Shown here piece by piece: positions 52,077 to 60,964 of a stretch of 64,000 nt of DNA (the stretch's first letter is position 1; the number at the start of each line of letters is the position of its first letter). The stretch is from contig PXAT01000185.1 in NCBI GenBank assembly GCA_003565775.1, forward strand, positions 20,425 through 84,424, read 5' to 3'. The notes under the pieces were generated by a model. The model saw only the letters and a program-made list of their open reading frames with translations, searched no databases and was not told where the DNA came from. Position numbers and translations under genes: made by a program. The stretch comes from Ectothiorhodospiraceae bacterium. Its GTDB lineage: Bacteria; Pseudomonadota; Gammaproteobacteria; Nitrococcales; Aquisalimonadaceae.

Positions 52077-52209
52077 TATACTGCCGCGCTTCTTCGCGAC
52101 ATGGTCGCGCGGAAAACCCTGCCTCACGGTCGCCGACCGGAGGCTTTGTCGAAGCGAGCGCCGCAAATCCCTGCGACGCCGGTGCTTCGAGTATCCGAAG
52201 GGAGAGACA
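52077..52209 (+). promoter_or_regulatory. rpsF leader: possible promoter and ribosomal-protein autoregulatory structure
   Basis: A TATACT -10-like element lies at 52077-52082; no clear -35 is found at 17 bp. The downstream leader contains a long-range pair ACCGG (52136-52140) / CCGGT (52179-52183) and a hairpin CTTCG-AGTATC-CGAAG (52185-52200) ending next to the Shine-Dalgarno. The position fits an S6:S18-binding leader, but I cannot confirm the conserved bulged CCG consensus. Confidence 0.3.
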
Positions 52210-52662
52210 ATGCGACATTACGAAATCGTCTTTCTGGTCCATCCGGACCAGAGCGAGCAGGTTCCCGCGATGATCGAGCGCTACCGCGCCACGGCCGAGG
52301 GCCAGGGTGGCAAGATCCACCGCCTGGAAGACTGGGGCCGCCGCCAGCTCGCGTATCCGATCAAGAAAATCGTCAAGGCGCACTACGTTCTGATGAACGT
52401 CGAGTGCGGCAAGGACGAAGTGGAAGAGCTGGTTTCCGCTTTCCGCTTCAACGACGCCGTGATCCGTCATGCGGTCTTCGCGCGTGATGAGGCCGTCACC
52501 GAGCCGTCGCCGATGATGAAGGACAAGGAACGGGAAGAGAGCAGCCGCCCGCGTCGTGAAGATTCCCGCGACGAGCGCCCGCCGCGTCAGTCCCGCGAGG
52601 AAGCGGACGACAGCGCCGACTCGGACGCCGACAAGGAAACGGAATCCCGGGCCGAGGCCTGA
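52210..52662 (+). CDS. rpsF: 30S ribosomal protein bS6
   Basis: S6 binds 16S rRNA with S18 at the platform. The 150-residue protein has the family core [40 protein letters not shown] and [11 protein letters not shown]-terminal extension of about 45 residues rich in Arg, Glu and Asp ([20 protein letters not shown]) is longer and more charged than the usual glutamate-addition tail. GAAGGGAGAG precedes the ATG. It heads the rpsF-rpsR-DUF2232-rplI block. Confidence 0.97.
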   Translation: MRHYEIVFLVHPDQSEQVPAMIERYRATAEGQGGKIHRLEDWGRRQLAYPIKKIVKAHYVLMNVECGKDEVEELVSAFRFNDAVIRHAVFARDEAVTEPSPMMKDKEREESSRPRREDSRDERPPRQSREEADDSADSDADKETESRAEA

Positions 52663-52692
52663 TCCACCAGATTCTTTCAGGAGATACAAGTC

Positions 52693-52917
52693 ATGGCACG
52701 GTTTTTCCGCCGCAAGAAGTACTGCCGTTTTACCGCCGAGGGCGTCAAGGAGATCGATTACAAGGATCTCAACACCCTGCGCAACTATGTGACCGAGACC
52801 GGCAAGATCGTTCCCAGCCGGATCACCGGGACCAGCGCGCGCTATCAGCGTCAACTGGCGGCTGCGATCAAGCGGGCGCGTTTTCTGGCGCTGTTGCCGT
52901 ATACCGATCGCCACTGA
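52693..52917 (+). CDS. rpsR: 30S ribosomal protein bS18
   Basis: The 74-residue protein has [20 protein letters not shown] and the signature [21 protein letters not shown]18 is the substrate of RimI (encoded at 18209), which acetylates the alanine exposed after Met removal (MARFF, Ala2). It follows rpsF by 30 bp, as in most bacteria. Confidence 0.98.
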   Translation: MARFFRRKKYCRFTAEGVKEIDYKDLNTLRNYVTETGKIVPSRITGTSARYQRQLAAAIKRARFLALLPYTDRH

Positions 52918-52957
52918 GTTCGGCGTGGTCGCCCGCTAGCGGGCGCAGGGAAGGGTG

Positions 52958-53827
52958 ATGAAGGGTCTGGCAGCATTCATCATGCGCGGCCGCGTGACGG
53001 CGGCGCTGTTCGTTGCCGGTACCTCGCTGGTGCCGTTCATGGCCTGGCTGGCCAATGCCGCGCTGGCGCTGGTCAGCTTGCGGCGCGGCAGCATGGAGGG
53101 TCTGATCGTTGTCGCCGGTGCCGTGGTGGTGCTGGCAATCATCGAACTGATCCTGACCGGTCAGCCCGGCGGCGTTGTCGCGCTGCTGGTGCTGGTATGG
53201 ATGCCGATCATCCTGGTCACCGCGATTCTGCGGACCTCGGTGTCATTGCCGTTGGCGCTCACCGTCGCGACCGGGATGGCAGGTATCCTGTTGCTTTTCT
53301 GGGGGCTTGCGGTGCCGGATCCTGAAGCGTTCTGGCGGAGTCAGCTGGCCGAACTGGCCGCGGACATGCCGGCCGAGCAGCGGGACGAAATACTGGCGTT
53401 CTTCGGGCGCCATCTCGCGGTATTCCTGGTCATCGGGCTCTGGCTGAATGTGCTGATCGGACTGCTGCTGGGCCGTTACTGGCAGGCGCTGCTGTACAAC
53501 CCGGGCGGGTTCCGCGATGAATTTCATCGCTTTCGTCTGGACTGGCGGCTTGGGGGGCTGGCGCTGCTGGTCAGCGTCCTGGCGCTGTTCAGCAGCGAAC
53601 CGGGCCTGGTGAACGATCTGGCCCTGCTGCTGGCGGCGCTGTTTCTGGTGCAGACCGTCGCGGTTGCGCACGCGGTCGTTGCCGCAAGGCAGTGGAACGG
53701 GCTGAGCCTGTTGCCGGTTTACCTGCTGATGCCGTTTGCCGCGATGCCGATGGCGCTGCTGGGCATGCTCGACACGCTGATGGATTTCCGGCGCCGGCTC
53801 GCGCCGGCGTCCGACGATACGCCGTAA
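52958..53827 (+). CDS. DUF2232 family membrane protein
   Basis: The 289-residue integral membrane protein has about seven to eight hydrophobic segments (for example LFVAGTSLVPFMAWLANAAL, AIIELILTGQPGGVVALLVL and LLPVYLLMPFAAMPMALLGM) and ends with a short charged tail. DUF2232 genes are consistently found between rpsR and rplI in gammaproteobacteria, as here; the function is unknown. The ATG at 52958 (or GTG at 52955) follows CAGGGAAGGG. Confidence 0.85.
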   Translation: MKGLAAFIMRGRVTAALFVAGTSLVPFMAWLANAALALVSLRRGSMEGLIVVAGAVVVLAIIELILTGQPGGVVALLVLVWMPIILVTAILRTSVSLPLALTVATGMAGILLLFWGLAVPDPEAFWRSQLAELAADMPAEQRDEILAFFGRHLAVFLVIGLWLNVLIGLLLGRYWQALLYNPGGFRDEFHRFRLDWRLGGLALLVSVLALFSSEPGLVNDLALLLAALFLVQTVAVAHAVVAARQWNGLSLLPVYLLMPFAAMPMALLGMLDTLMDFRRRLAPASDDTP

Positions 53828-53890
53828 TGGGCGAGGCCGGTATCCGGCCTTGCTGACTGTTTGAGACAGAACAACCCTGAGGTTTGAACG

Positions 53891-54343
53891 ATGGACGTCA
53901 TTCTCCTTGAGAAAGTGGATAATCTGGGCGACCTGGGCGACCAGGTGAAGGTCAGTGCCGGTTACGGCCGCAACTACCTGTTGCCGCAGGGCAAGGCTAA
54001 GCCGGCTACCGCGGAGAACATTCAGTTCTTCGAGGAACGTCGCGCCGAGCTCGAGCGACAGGCTGCGGAAGTGCTGGCCGCCGCCGAGGCGCGCAAGGCC
54101 AAGATGGAAGCGCTGATCCTGACCATCCCGGCGAAGGCCGGCGACGAGGGCAAGCTGTTCGGTTCCGTCGGGCCGGCGGATATCGCCGAGGCCGCCGGAG
54201 CTGCCGGTGTCGAACTGGAAAAGCACGAAGTGCGGCTGCCGGAGGGTCCGCTGCGCGCGCTCGGTGAATTCGACATCGACGTGCATCTGCACTCCGACGT
54301 CGACATCGTGATCAAGGTCGTGGTCGAGGCGGCTGTCGAGTAG
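53891..54343 (+). CDS. rplI: 50S ribosomal protein bL9
   Basis: The 150-residue L9 has the N-terminal rRNA-binding domain ([40 protein letters not shown]), the long connecting helix (about 41-74) and the C-terminal domain ([35 protein letters not shown]). Standard length. It is followed by a strong hairpin terminator that separates it from dnaB. Confidence 0.98.
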   Translation: MDVILLEKVDNLGDLGDQVKVSAGYGRNYLLPQGKAKPATAENIQFFEERRAELERQAAEVLAAAEARKAKMEALILTIPAKAGDEGKLFGSVGPADIAEAAGAAGVELEKHEVRLPEGPLRALGEFDIDVHLHSDVDIVIKVVVEAAVE

Positions 54344-54371
54344 CGTCCGCCGGCTCCGCCGCACTGTCAGG

Positions 54372-54412
54372 AACGGCCCGCGCCACATTGGTGGTGCGGG
54401 CCGTTGTTGTTT
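54372..54412 (+). terminator. Intrinsic terminator after rplI
   Basis: AACGGCCCGCGCCAC (54372-54386) pairs with GTGGTGCGGGCCGTT (54391-54405) with one G-T wobble over a 4-base loop and is followed by GTTGTTT. Confidence 0.8.
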
Positions 54413-54571
54413 GCGTGACAGTAATTCGCGGTCGAAGCGGTTCCGCTGGCGGCCGTGACGCTGCCATACTGGGCAGCCATGATGGCGCGCCCGGATACTC
54501 CGTTTTTCCTTCGGGATTCCGGTCCGGGCAGGTCGCCCGGGCCGATCCCTCATTCGACAGGCAGGAGCCGT

Positions 54572-55957
54572 ATGGCTGAGACACGATCCGTTGCCGGTGA
54601 TACCGCTGCGTTGCGCGTTCCGCCCCATTCGCTGGAAGCTGAACAGGCCGTGCTCGGTGGCCTGATGCTGGACAACGAGGCCTGGGACAAGATCGCCGAC
54701 CGCGTTCAGGAGTCGGACTTCTACCGCAAGGATCATCGCCTGATTTTCCGCGGCCTCGAAGCTCTGGCCGAGAGCCAGCAGCCGATCGATGTGGTGACCC
54801 TCTCGGAATGGCTGCGCGCCGCCGGTGAGCTCGAGGATGCCGGCGGCCTCGGCTATCTCGGCGGGCTGGCCAAGGACACCCCCAGTGCGGCGAACATCGC
54901 CGCCTATGCGGACATCGTGCGCGAGCGCTCGGTCCTGCGGCAGATGATCAAGGTCGGCACGCAGGTGGTCGGCGATGCCTTCGAGACCGGTGGCCGGGAG
55001 AGCAAGGAGCTGCTGGATACCGCGGAACGGCTGATCTTCGAGATCGCCGAGAACAGCGGCCGTTTCCGAAAGGGTTTCGTCGGCGTCCGCGACATTCTGC
55101 CCAAGGTGGTCGAGCGCATCGACACGCTCTACCAGCAGGATGGCACCGTGACCGGTCTGGCCTCGGGTTTCTCGGACTTCGACGAGCGTACATCCGGATT
55201 GCAGCGCGGCGACCTGGTGATCGTCGCGGCCCGGCCGTCCATGGGCAAGACCACCTTCGCCATGAACATCGCCGAACATGCCGCCCTGAAAAGCGGGGAG
55301 CCGGTGGCTGTCTTCAGCATGGAAATGCCGGCCGACGCACTGGCCATGCGCATGCTCGCCTCGCTCGGTCGTGTGGAACTGCAGCGCATCCGGACCGGCA
55401 GTCTGGATGATGACGACTGGCCGCGGCTGACATCGACCATGAGCCTGCTGTCCGAGGCCTCGCTGTACATCGATGATTCGCCCGGTCTGTCGCCGCAGGA
55501 AATGCGCGCCCGGGCGCGCCGGCTGAAACGCGAGCGCGGTCTCGGGCTGGTGGTGGTGGATTATCTGCAGCTGATGCAGATTCCCGGCTTCAAGGAGAAC
55601 CGCACCGGCGAGATTTCCGAGATCTCGCGTTCGCTGAAGTCCATGGCCAAGGAGCTGGACGTGCCGGTGGTGGCCCTGTCCCAGCTCAACCGCAGTCTCG
55701 AGCAGCGTCCGAACAAGCGGCCCGTGATGTCCGACCTGCGTGAATCCGGCGCCATCGAGCAGGATGCGGACGTGATCGTGTTCATCTATCGGGACGAGGT
55801 CTACAACGAGGACAGCCCGGAGAAGGGCATGGCCGAGATCATTATAGGCAAGCAGCGTAACGGGCCGATCGGCACCTGCCGCCTGACCTTTCTCGGCAAG
55901 TACACCCGGTTCGAGAACTATATCCACGACGTCTACCGTGACGAGGGTTACGGATGA
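54572..55957 (+). CDS. dnaB: Replicative DNA helicase DnaB
   Basis: DnaB is the hexameric fork helicase. The 461-residue protein has the N-terminal collar domain (RVPPHSLEAEQAVLGGLMLD), linker, and RecA-like domain with Walker A ARPSMGKTTFAMNIA, MEMPADALAMRMLA, Walker B LVVVDYLQLM, the sensor LSQLNRSLEQRPNKRPVMSD and FIYRDEVYNED. No intein interrupts it. The ATG at 54572 follows CAGGAG. The stop overlaps alr (ATGA). Confidence 0.98.
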   Translation: MAETRSVAGDTAALRVPPHSLEAEQAVLGGLMLDNEAWDKIADRVQESDFYRKDHRLIFRGLEALAESQQPIDVVTLSEWLRAAGELEDAGGLGYLGGLAKDTPSAANIAAYADIVRERSVLRQMIKVGTQVVGDAFETGGRESKELLDTAERLIFEIAENSGRFRKGFVGVRDILPKVVERIDTLYQQDGTVTGLASGFSDFDERTSGLQRGDLVIVAARPSMGKTTFAMNIAEHAALKSGEPVAVFSMEMPADALAMRMLASLGRVELQRIRTGSLDDDDWPRLTSTMSLLSEASLYIDDSPGLSPQEMRARARRLKRERGLGLVVVDYLQLMQIPGFKENRTGEISEISRSLKSMAKELDVPVVALSQLNRSLEQRPNKRPVMSDLRESGAIEQDADVIVFIYRDEVYNEDSPEKGMAEIIIGKQRNGPIGTCRLTFLGKYTRFENYIHDVYRDEGYG

Positions 55958-57060
55958 CGCGGCGTACCCGCGCCGTGATCCATTCCGATGCCCTGCAGCA
56001 CAATCTTGCGCAGGCCCGGCACGCCGCTCCCGCCTCCCGGCTCATGGCCGTGATCAAGTCCGATGGCTACGGCCATGGCCTGCTGCGGGTGGCCTCGGCG
56101 CTGCGTCGGGCCGATGCGTTTGCCGTGACCTGTCTGGAAGAGGCAATCCCGCTGCGCGAGGCCGGCTACGCCCATCCCATTCTGCTGCTGGCAGGGCCGT
56201 TCGAGGCCGATGAGCTGGCGCTGTACCGGCGTTACCGACTGGATCTTGTGGTGCATTCCGCCTGGCAGGTGGAGTTGCTCGAGTCCGCGCCGCCCGGCCG
56301 CTCGCTGTCTGTCTGGCTGAAGGTGGACAGTGGCATGCATCGCCTCGGCCTGGCGCCGGAACAGGTGCCCGGGATGCATGCACGGCTGCAGGCCTGTGCC
56401 GCCGTCAATCGACATATCCGACTGCTCAGCCACATGGCCTGTGCCGACGATCGTGACGATCCGGACAGTACGCCGCAGCAGTTGCAGTGTTTCCATGACG
56501 CGGTGAGGGGGCTGGACGGGGAGCGCAGCCTGGCCAATTCCGCCAGCGTGCTCGGCTGGCCCGATACCCATGCGGACTGGATTCGGCCGGGCATCATGCT
56601 CTACGGCGTGGATCCGTTCTGCGACGAGCAGACCCGGCGGCCGGATCTCAGGCCGACCATGACCCTTGCCAGCCCCCTGATTGCGATCCGGCACGTTCGC
56701 GCCGGTGAACGCATCGGCTACGGCGCCACCTGGACCTGTCCCGAGGACATGCCGGTGGGTGTGGTGGCGATCGGTTACGGTGACGGCTACCCGCGCCACG
56801 CACCATCGGGCACGCCGGTTCTGGTCAATGGCGCCGAGACGCAGTTGCTCGGCCGGGTATCGATGGATCTCATCACCATTGATCTGCGTGGCCTGCTGGA
56901 CAGGGTTGCGATCGGTGATGAGGTTGTCCTGTGGGGGCAGGGCCTGCCGGTGGAGCGGATCGCCGCGCTGTGCGGCACCATCGGCTACGAACTGTTGTGC
57001 GGTGTCAGCCCGCGCGTCTATCGCGACATGGAGGTCGAGGGTGGCGAAAGCACGGAGTGA
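55954..57060 (+). CDS. alr: Alanine racemase
   Basis: This PLP enzyme makes D-alanine for peptidoglycan. In the 368-residue protein the PLP lysine is K35 in AVIKSDGYGHGL (usually K-A-N-A-YGHG; the SDG variant is uncommon but keeps K, Y and GHG), and the second catalytic base is the Tyr of RIGYGATW. The AIGYGDGYPRHAPSGTPVLV and LGRVSMDLITIDL segments are typical. dnaB-alr-radA is a conserved order. It is coupled to dnaB and overlaps radA by 20 bp. Confidence 0.95.
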   Translation: MTRRTRAVIHSDALQHNLAQARHAAPASRLMAVIKSDGYGHGLLRVASALRRADAFAVTCLEEAIPLREAGYAHPILLLAGPFEADELALYRRYRLDLVVHSAWQVELLESAPPGRSLSVWLKVDSGMHRLGLAPEQVPGMHARLQACAAVNRHIRLLSHMACADDRDDPDSTPQQLQCFHDAVRGLDGERSLANSASVLGWPDTHADWIRPGIMLYGVDPFCDEQTRRPDLRPTMTLASPLIAIRHVRAGERIGYGATWTCPEDMPVGVVAIGYGDGYPRHAPSGTPVLVNGAETQLLGRVSMDLITIDLRGLLDRVAIGDEVVLWGQGLPVERIAALCGTIGYELLCGVSPRVYRDMEVEGGESTE

Positions 57061-58417
57061 GTTCGTCTGCACTGATTGCGGCGCGGTCAGTCCGAAATGG
57101 GCCGGCCAGTGTGCCGACTGCGGTGCCTGGAACAGCCTTGAGGAGCGTCGCGCGGTGGCGGCGACACCGACGGCACGGCCGGCGGCTCGCGGCCAGTACG
57201 CCGGCGATCAGGGTGTGCAGTTGCTGGATGCGGTACCGCTGGGCCAGGAAGCACGCTTCACCACCGGGGTCGACGAACTGGATCGGGTGCTGGGTGGCGG
57301 GCTGGTGCAGGGCGGGGTGGTGCTGCTGGGCGGTGATCCCGGGATCGGCAAATCGACCCTCTTGCTGCAGACCACGGCGTCCCTGGCGGCTGATTCGCCG
57401 GCGCTGTACGTGACCGGCGAGGAATCGCTGCGTCAGGTCGCCTTGCGCGCGTCGCGACTGGGTCTGGCGACCACCGGGCTGCAGGTGCTGGCCGAAACCT
57501 GTGTCGAGGTCATCGTGGAGCAGGCGCGGCAGAGTCGCCCGCGCGTGCTGGTCATCGATTCGATTCAGACCATCTTCACCGAGGCCCTGCAGTCGGCGCC
57601 GGGTTCGGTGTCCCAGGTGCGGGATGCGGCCGCGCAACTGGTGCGTTTCGCCAAGCAGACCGGCACGGCGGTGTTCCTGGTCGGGCATGTGACCAAGGAC
57701 GGCCAGCTCGCCGGGCCGCGGGTGCTCGAGCACATGGTTGATACCGTGCTCTATTTCGAGAGCGACGGCAGCAGCCGCTTCCGTTTGCTGCGGGCGGTCA
57801 AGAATCGCTTCGGGGCGGCCAACGAACTGGGCGTGTTCGCGATGGACGATGCCGGTCTCAAGCCGGTGCGCAATCCATCGGCGATCTTTCTCTCCCGCCA
57901 CGAAGAAGCGGTCAACGGCAGCACGATTCTGGTCACCCGTGAAGGCACGCGACCGCTGTTGCTGGAGGTGCAATCCCTGGTGTCGGACAGTCCGCTGAGC
58001 AATCCCCGCCGGGTGGCCGTGGGTCTGGATCAGAACCGCCTGGCGATGCTGCTGGCGGTGCTGCATCGACATGGCGGCGTGTTCCCCGCGGACCAGGATG
58101 TCTTCATCAACGTGGTCGGCGGCGTCCGGGTCAGCGAGACCGCCAGTGATCTGGCCGTGTTGCTGGCGGTGTTGTCGAGTTTTCGTGACCGGGCCGTGCC
58201 GTTGGGCACCGTGGTCTTCGGCGAGATCGGGCTGGCCGGCGAGATCCGTCCGGTTCCGAACGGCGAGGAGCGCTTGCGCGAGGCGGCCAAGCACGGCTTC
58301 CGGCGGGCCATTGTTCCGACCAAGAATGCGCCGCGTGGCCGGGCCGCCGTCGAAGGCATGACGGTGGTGCCGGTAGCACGGCTCGGCGATGCGCTGGAGG
58401 TGGCGTTCGAGGAATGA
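57041..58417 (+). CDS. radA: DNA repair protein RadA
   Basis: RadA is a RecA-like helicase that promotes branch migration in recombinational repair. The 458-residue protein has a C4 zinc finger (C10, C13, C24, C27; CTDCGAVSPKWAGQCADCG), Walker A GGDPGIGKST, the RadA-specific KNRFG motif (AVKNRFGAANELGVF) and a C-terminal Lon-protease-like domain ending VPVARLGDALEVAF. The start is the GTG at 57041 with GGAGGTCGAGG upstream. Any further extension lies inside alr and lacks family similarity. Confidence 0.96.
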   Translation: MAKARSEFVCTDCGAVSPKWAGQCADCGAWNSLEERRAVAATPTARPAARGQYAGDQGVQLLDAVPLGQEARFTTGVDELDRVLGGGLVQGGVVLLGGDPGIGKSTLLLQTTASLAADSPALYVTGEESLRQVALRASRLGLATTGLQVLAETCVEVIVEQARQSRPRVLVIDSIQTIFTEALQSAPGSVSQVRDAAAQLVRFAKQTGTAVFLVGHVTKDGQLAGPRVLEHMVDTVLYFESDGSSRFRLLRAVKNRFGAANELGVFAMDDAGLKPVRNPSAIFLSRHEEAVNGSTILVTREGTRPLLLEVQSLVSDSPLSNPRRVAVGLDQNRLAMLLAVLHRHGGVFPADQDVFINVVGGVRVSETASDLAVLLAVLSSFRDRAVPLGTVVFGEIGLAGEIRPVPNGEERLREAAKHGFRRAIVPTKNAPRGRAAVEGMTVVPVARLGDALEVAFEE

Positions 58418-58438
58418 AAGATCGGGCGATCGCGGCGA

Positions 58439-58834
58439 TCAGCGGTCCGGTTCGGCGATGGCGGTGTCGTCCAGCAACTGCACCAGCTCACGATGCGCCA
58501 GATCGGGGTCCTGCAGGTTGAGTTCCAGTAGCCGGCGCAGGTGCGCGAGGCTGTCGATATCCACTTTGCGGCAATGAAAGCCGGCACGATGCGCTTCCAG
58601 ATGCGCCAGTTCCAGCTGCATCTCGATCACCACATCGCCGCCGAGATGCAGCCGCAGCGTGCCGTGATCACCGGCCACGCCCTGCCAGCCCGGCGGCGCC
58701 TCCAGCAGGGCGCCCTGCAGCGACAGGTCGATCAGCTGAACGGTGAAGGCCTGTTCCGGCCAATGCAGCGTGGCCTGGCCGTGAAAGTCGGCGCGCGAGA
58801 ACCGGCGACGTTCGCTGTGATCGTCCTGTGACAT
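58439..58834 (-). CDS. PilZ domain-containing protein
   Basis: The 131-residue protein is essentially one PilZ domain, a c-di-GMP receptor fold. The RxxxR-type arginines lie in ERRRFSRADF near residue 10 and the D/NxSxxG motif is IDLSLQGALLE. The ligand-binding residues therefore appear intact. The ATG at 58834 (MSQDDHSERRRF) is preferred over an in-frame extension of 20 residues. It is convergent with radA (21 bp apart) and lies 46 bp downstream of folD on the same strand, possibly as an operon partner. The output is unknown. Confidence 0.85.
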   Translation of the reverse strand: MSQDDHSERRRFSRADFHGQATLHWPEQAFTVQLIDLSLQGALLEAPPGWQGVAGDHGTLRLHLGGDVVIEMQLELAHLEAHRAGFHCRKVDIDSLAHLRRLLELNLQDPDLAHRELVQLLDDTAIAEPDR

Positions 58835-58880
58835 GGCAGCCTCCCGGGCAATTCGATCATTGCTGTTGCCAGTATGCGGC

Positions 58881-59747
58881 TCAGGGGTGCGCAACGGAAT
58901 CCCGCTGATCGGCTGCCTGCAGGGTATTCTGCAGCAGGGTGGCTACGGTCATCGGGCCGACCCCGCCGGGCACCGGTGTGATCCAGGCGGCTTTCCCGGC
59001 CACGGCGTCGAAATCCACATCTCCGCAGAGTTTTCCGTTATCCAGCCTGTTGATGCCGACATCGATAACAATGGCGCCGTCCCTGACCCACTCGGCCTGG
59101 ACGAATCGGGCCCTGCCGACGGCGGCCACGACAATATCCGCCTGGCGCACCATCGCCGGCAGGTCCTGCGTGCGACTGTGGCAGATGCTGACGGTGCAGC
59201 GTGCGTTCAGCAGTTCCAGCGCCATCGGTCGGCCGACGATGTTGGACTGACCGATGACCACGGCATGCAGCCCGGCCAGCGGGATGGCGGCCTCGTGCAG
59301 CAGGGTCATAACGCCATGCGGCGTGCAGGGGCGCAGGCCGGGAAGTTTCAGTGCCAAACGGCCCATGTTCACCGGGTGGAAGCCGTCCACATCCTTGTCC
59401 GGATCGATGGCGTTGATCACGGCCTGGGCATCTATATGCTCCGGTAGCGGCAGCTGCACCAGGATGCCGTCGACTGCCGGATCACGGTTCAGTTGATCGA
59501 TCAATGCCAGCAACTCGTCCTGCGGCACATCCGCCGGCAGGTCGTAGCCGCTGGACAGATAACCGATGCGTTCGCAGGTCTCGCGTTTCTTGCGCACATA
59601 AATGGAGGAGGCGGGATTGTCGCCCACCAGGATGACCGCCAGCCCGGGCGCCCGGCCGCCGGCGGCGCGGCGGGTGGCGACCGCCTCGGCCAGCTGATTC
59701 TGCAGGCGCAGTGCACCGGCCTTTCCATCGAGCAAACGAGCAGCCAT
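58881..59747 (-). CDS. folD: Methylenetetrahydrofolate dehydrogenase / methenyl-THF cyclohydrolase
   Basis: FolD interconverts 5,10-methylene-THF and 10-formyl-THF, the donor used by PurN. The 288-residue protein has the catalytic Y50 and K54 in [48 protein letters not shown], the Rossmann loop [12 protein letters not shown] and [19 protein letters not shown]. The ATG at 59747 follows AAGGAGATCTTC. Repeat copy D lies about 28 bp upstream, so the folD promoter must be inside or beyond the repeat. Confidence 0.97.
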   Translation of the reverse strand: MAARLLDGKAGALRLQNQLAEAVATRRAAGGRAPGLAVILVGDNPASSIYVRKKRETCERIGYLSSGYDLPADVPQDELLALIDQLNRDPAVDGILVQLPLPEHIDAQAVINAIDPDKDVDGFHPVNMGRLALKLPGLRPCTPHGVMTLLHEAAIPLAGLHAVVIGQSNIVGRPMALELLNARCTVSICHSRTQDLPAMVRQADIVVAAVGRARFVQAEWVRDGAIVIDVGINRLDNGKLCGDVDFDAVAGKAAWITPVPGGVGPMTVATLLQNTLQAADQRDSVAHP

Positions 59748-59774
59748 GAAGATCTCCTTGCTGAAAGCGGCTGG

Positions 59775-60046
59775 GGGAAACGCTGCCCGATTTTCGCGAC
59801 TGCGTTGGCGTCGCATTTTTTCCGAGGCAAGGCGCACTGCGCAGTGCCGCAGTCATTCTGTGGGCAAGCAGCGCAACGCAGTATTCGGGGAAAATGCGGG
59901 CCAACCCGGAGGGCCCGGCCGGTTTTGGCCCCTGGACGGCGTTGCGTCACCGGCCCGGTAGCCCCGCTGCCGAACCGGCACTGCACCTTGCCAGCTGACC
60001 AAAACCGATCTCGGGCGCAGCCGTGAAAATCGGGCAGTGTTTCGCC
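59775..60046 (-). repeat. Dispersed MITE-like repeat, copy D (272 bp, long form)
   Basis: The copy is nearly colinear with copy B: GGGAAACGCTGCCCGATTTT, CGCATTTTTTCCGAGGCAAG, GCAGTCATTCTGTGGGCAAG, GGGCCCGGCCGGTTTTGGCC, CCAGCTGACCAAAACCGATC and CGGGCAGTGTTTCGCC. It has the same orientation and length as copy B. It lies just upstream of folD. No gene is seen in the rest of the 472-bp gap, which also contains the tRNA promoter. Confidence 0.88.
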
Positions 60047-60144
60047 AAAGTGTCGCATGGGGTCCGAAGAGCGACAAGCGGGAATGGCTTTTAGGTGCCT
60101 GTTTCTGGCCGGTTTTCGGCTGATCGGGACGTTTTCATGTCCGA

Positions 60145-60173
60145 TTGACGGCTGCCGGAGCCCTGCGTAATAT
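60145..60173 (+). promoter_or_regulatory. Strong sigma-70 promoter for the tRNA cluster
   Basis: TTGACG (60145-60150) and TAATAT (60168-60173) are separated by exactly 17 bp and followed by a GC-rich discriminator (TGCGC), as in stringently controlled stable-RNA promoters. It lies 47 bp upstream of the -10-proximal tRNA-Pro gene and is the best promoter match in the window. Confidence 0.8.
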
Positions 60174-60219
60174 TGCGCTTCCGTCGCGGGGCCTGGGTGC
60201 CCGGTTGCACAGGCGGCAA

Positions 60220-60296
60220 CGGGGTGTAGCGCAGCCTGGTAGCGCGCCAGCTTTGGGAGCTGGATGTCGGGGGTTCGAATCCCTCCACCCCGACCA
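60220..60296 (+). tRNA. tRNA-Pro (anticodon TGG)
   Basis: The 77-nt gene with encoded CCA has acceptor CGGGGTG/CACCCCG, anticodon stem-loop CCAGC-TTTGGGA-GCTGG (TGG at 60254-60256) and T-arm GGGGGTTCGAATCCCTC. It is the first gene of a four-tRNA cluster behind a strong promoter. Confidence 0.98.
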
Positions 60297-60333
60297 ACGC
60301 GATTTGTGGCGCTCTGCACCGAAGTCGTATGAT

Positions 60334-60410
60334 GCGCCCGTAGCTCAACCGGATAGAGCATCGGCCTTCTAAGCCGGCGGTTGCAGGTTCGAGTCCTGCC
60401 GGGCGCGCCA
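60334..60410 (+). tRNA. tRNA-Arg (anticodon TCT)
   Basis: The 77-nt gene with encoded CCA has acceptor GCGCCCG/CGGGCGC, anticodon loop CTTCTAA (TCT) and T-arm TGCAGGTTCGAGTCCTGC. It reads AGA/AGG, codons that should be rare in this GC-rich genome. It lies 37 bp after tRNA-Pro. Confidence 0.98.
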
Positions 60411-60449
60411 ATTTCGGAGACGCCGGGCGGGATGCGCAAGAGTTCAATG

Positions 60450-60525
60450 GTGGGCGTAGCTCAGTTGGTAGAGCCCTGGATTGTGATTCCAGTCGTCGTG
60501 GGTTCGAGTCCCATCGTCCACCCCA
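60450..60525 (+). tRNA. tRNA-His (anticodon GTG)
   Basis: The 76-nt gene with encoded CCA has acceptor GTGGGCG/CGTCCAC, anticodon loop TTGTGAT (GTG at 60483-60485) and discriminator C73. The base just upstream (60449) is G, giving an encoded G-1 opposite C73, the HisRS identity element. Its queuosine position 34 is a target of the pathway completed by QueG. Confidence 0.98.
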
Positions 60526-60552
60526 GTTTTACGGATGGCGAAGCATCCGCGC

Positions 60553-60628
<76 letters not shown>

Positions 60629-60720
60629 GTTTCGGTCCGCATGTCCGGGCGCGGCCGCATTGCGCTGCGCAGACATGCTGGAGGCATTGCCTGATACATG
60701 CGGCAGCTTAAGCAGCGATT

Positions 60721-60757
60721 GGCTTACGGGCAGTTCTGCCCGTAGGCCATTTTCGTT
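60721..60757 (+). terminator. Intrinsic terminator after the tRNA cluster
   Basis: TTACGGGCAG and CTGCCCGTAG pair over a 2-base loop within an extended GGC/GCC stem and are followed by ATTTTCGTTT. It separates the four-tRNA cluster from tRNA-Leu(TAG). Confidence 0.75.
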
Positions 60758-60816
60758 TATGGCGGTCGGTTTCCCGGGTTGCGGCCCGGCAGGCGTTCCG
60801 CGGTGTCACCGTCCAG

Positions 60817-60904
60817 GCGAAAGTGGCGGAACTGGTAGACGCGCTGGATTTAGGTTCCAGTGGGGTAATCCCCCGTGAGAGTTCGAGTCTCTCCTTTCGC
60901 ACCA
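60817..60904 (+). tRNA. tRNA-Leu (anticodon TAG)
   Basis: The 88-nt class II tRNA with encoded CCA has acceptor GCGAAAG/CTTTCGC, anticodon stem-loop CTGGA-TTTAGGT-TCCAG (TAG), a long variable arm (TGGGGTAATCCCCCG) and T-loop GTTCGAGTC. It lies 60 bp upstream of tig with no visible terminator between them, so tRNA and mRNA may be co-transcribed and separated by RNase processing. Confidence 0.97.
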
Positions 60905-60964
60905 ACAGCAGGATCCGGGGCAGGTGCTGACCGGGCCGGATCACGACATGAAGAGGATGTGCAG

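Noticed and set aside
53243..55927. Very long minus-strand open frame (about 890 codons) opposite DUF2232, rplI and dnaB
   Set aside because: It lies antisense to three well-identified genes, has no family motif and reads as the reverse complement of conserved coding sequence; a GC-rich codon bias leaves antisense frames open.
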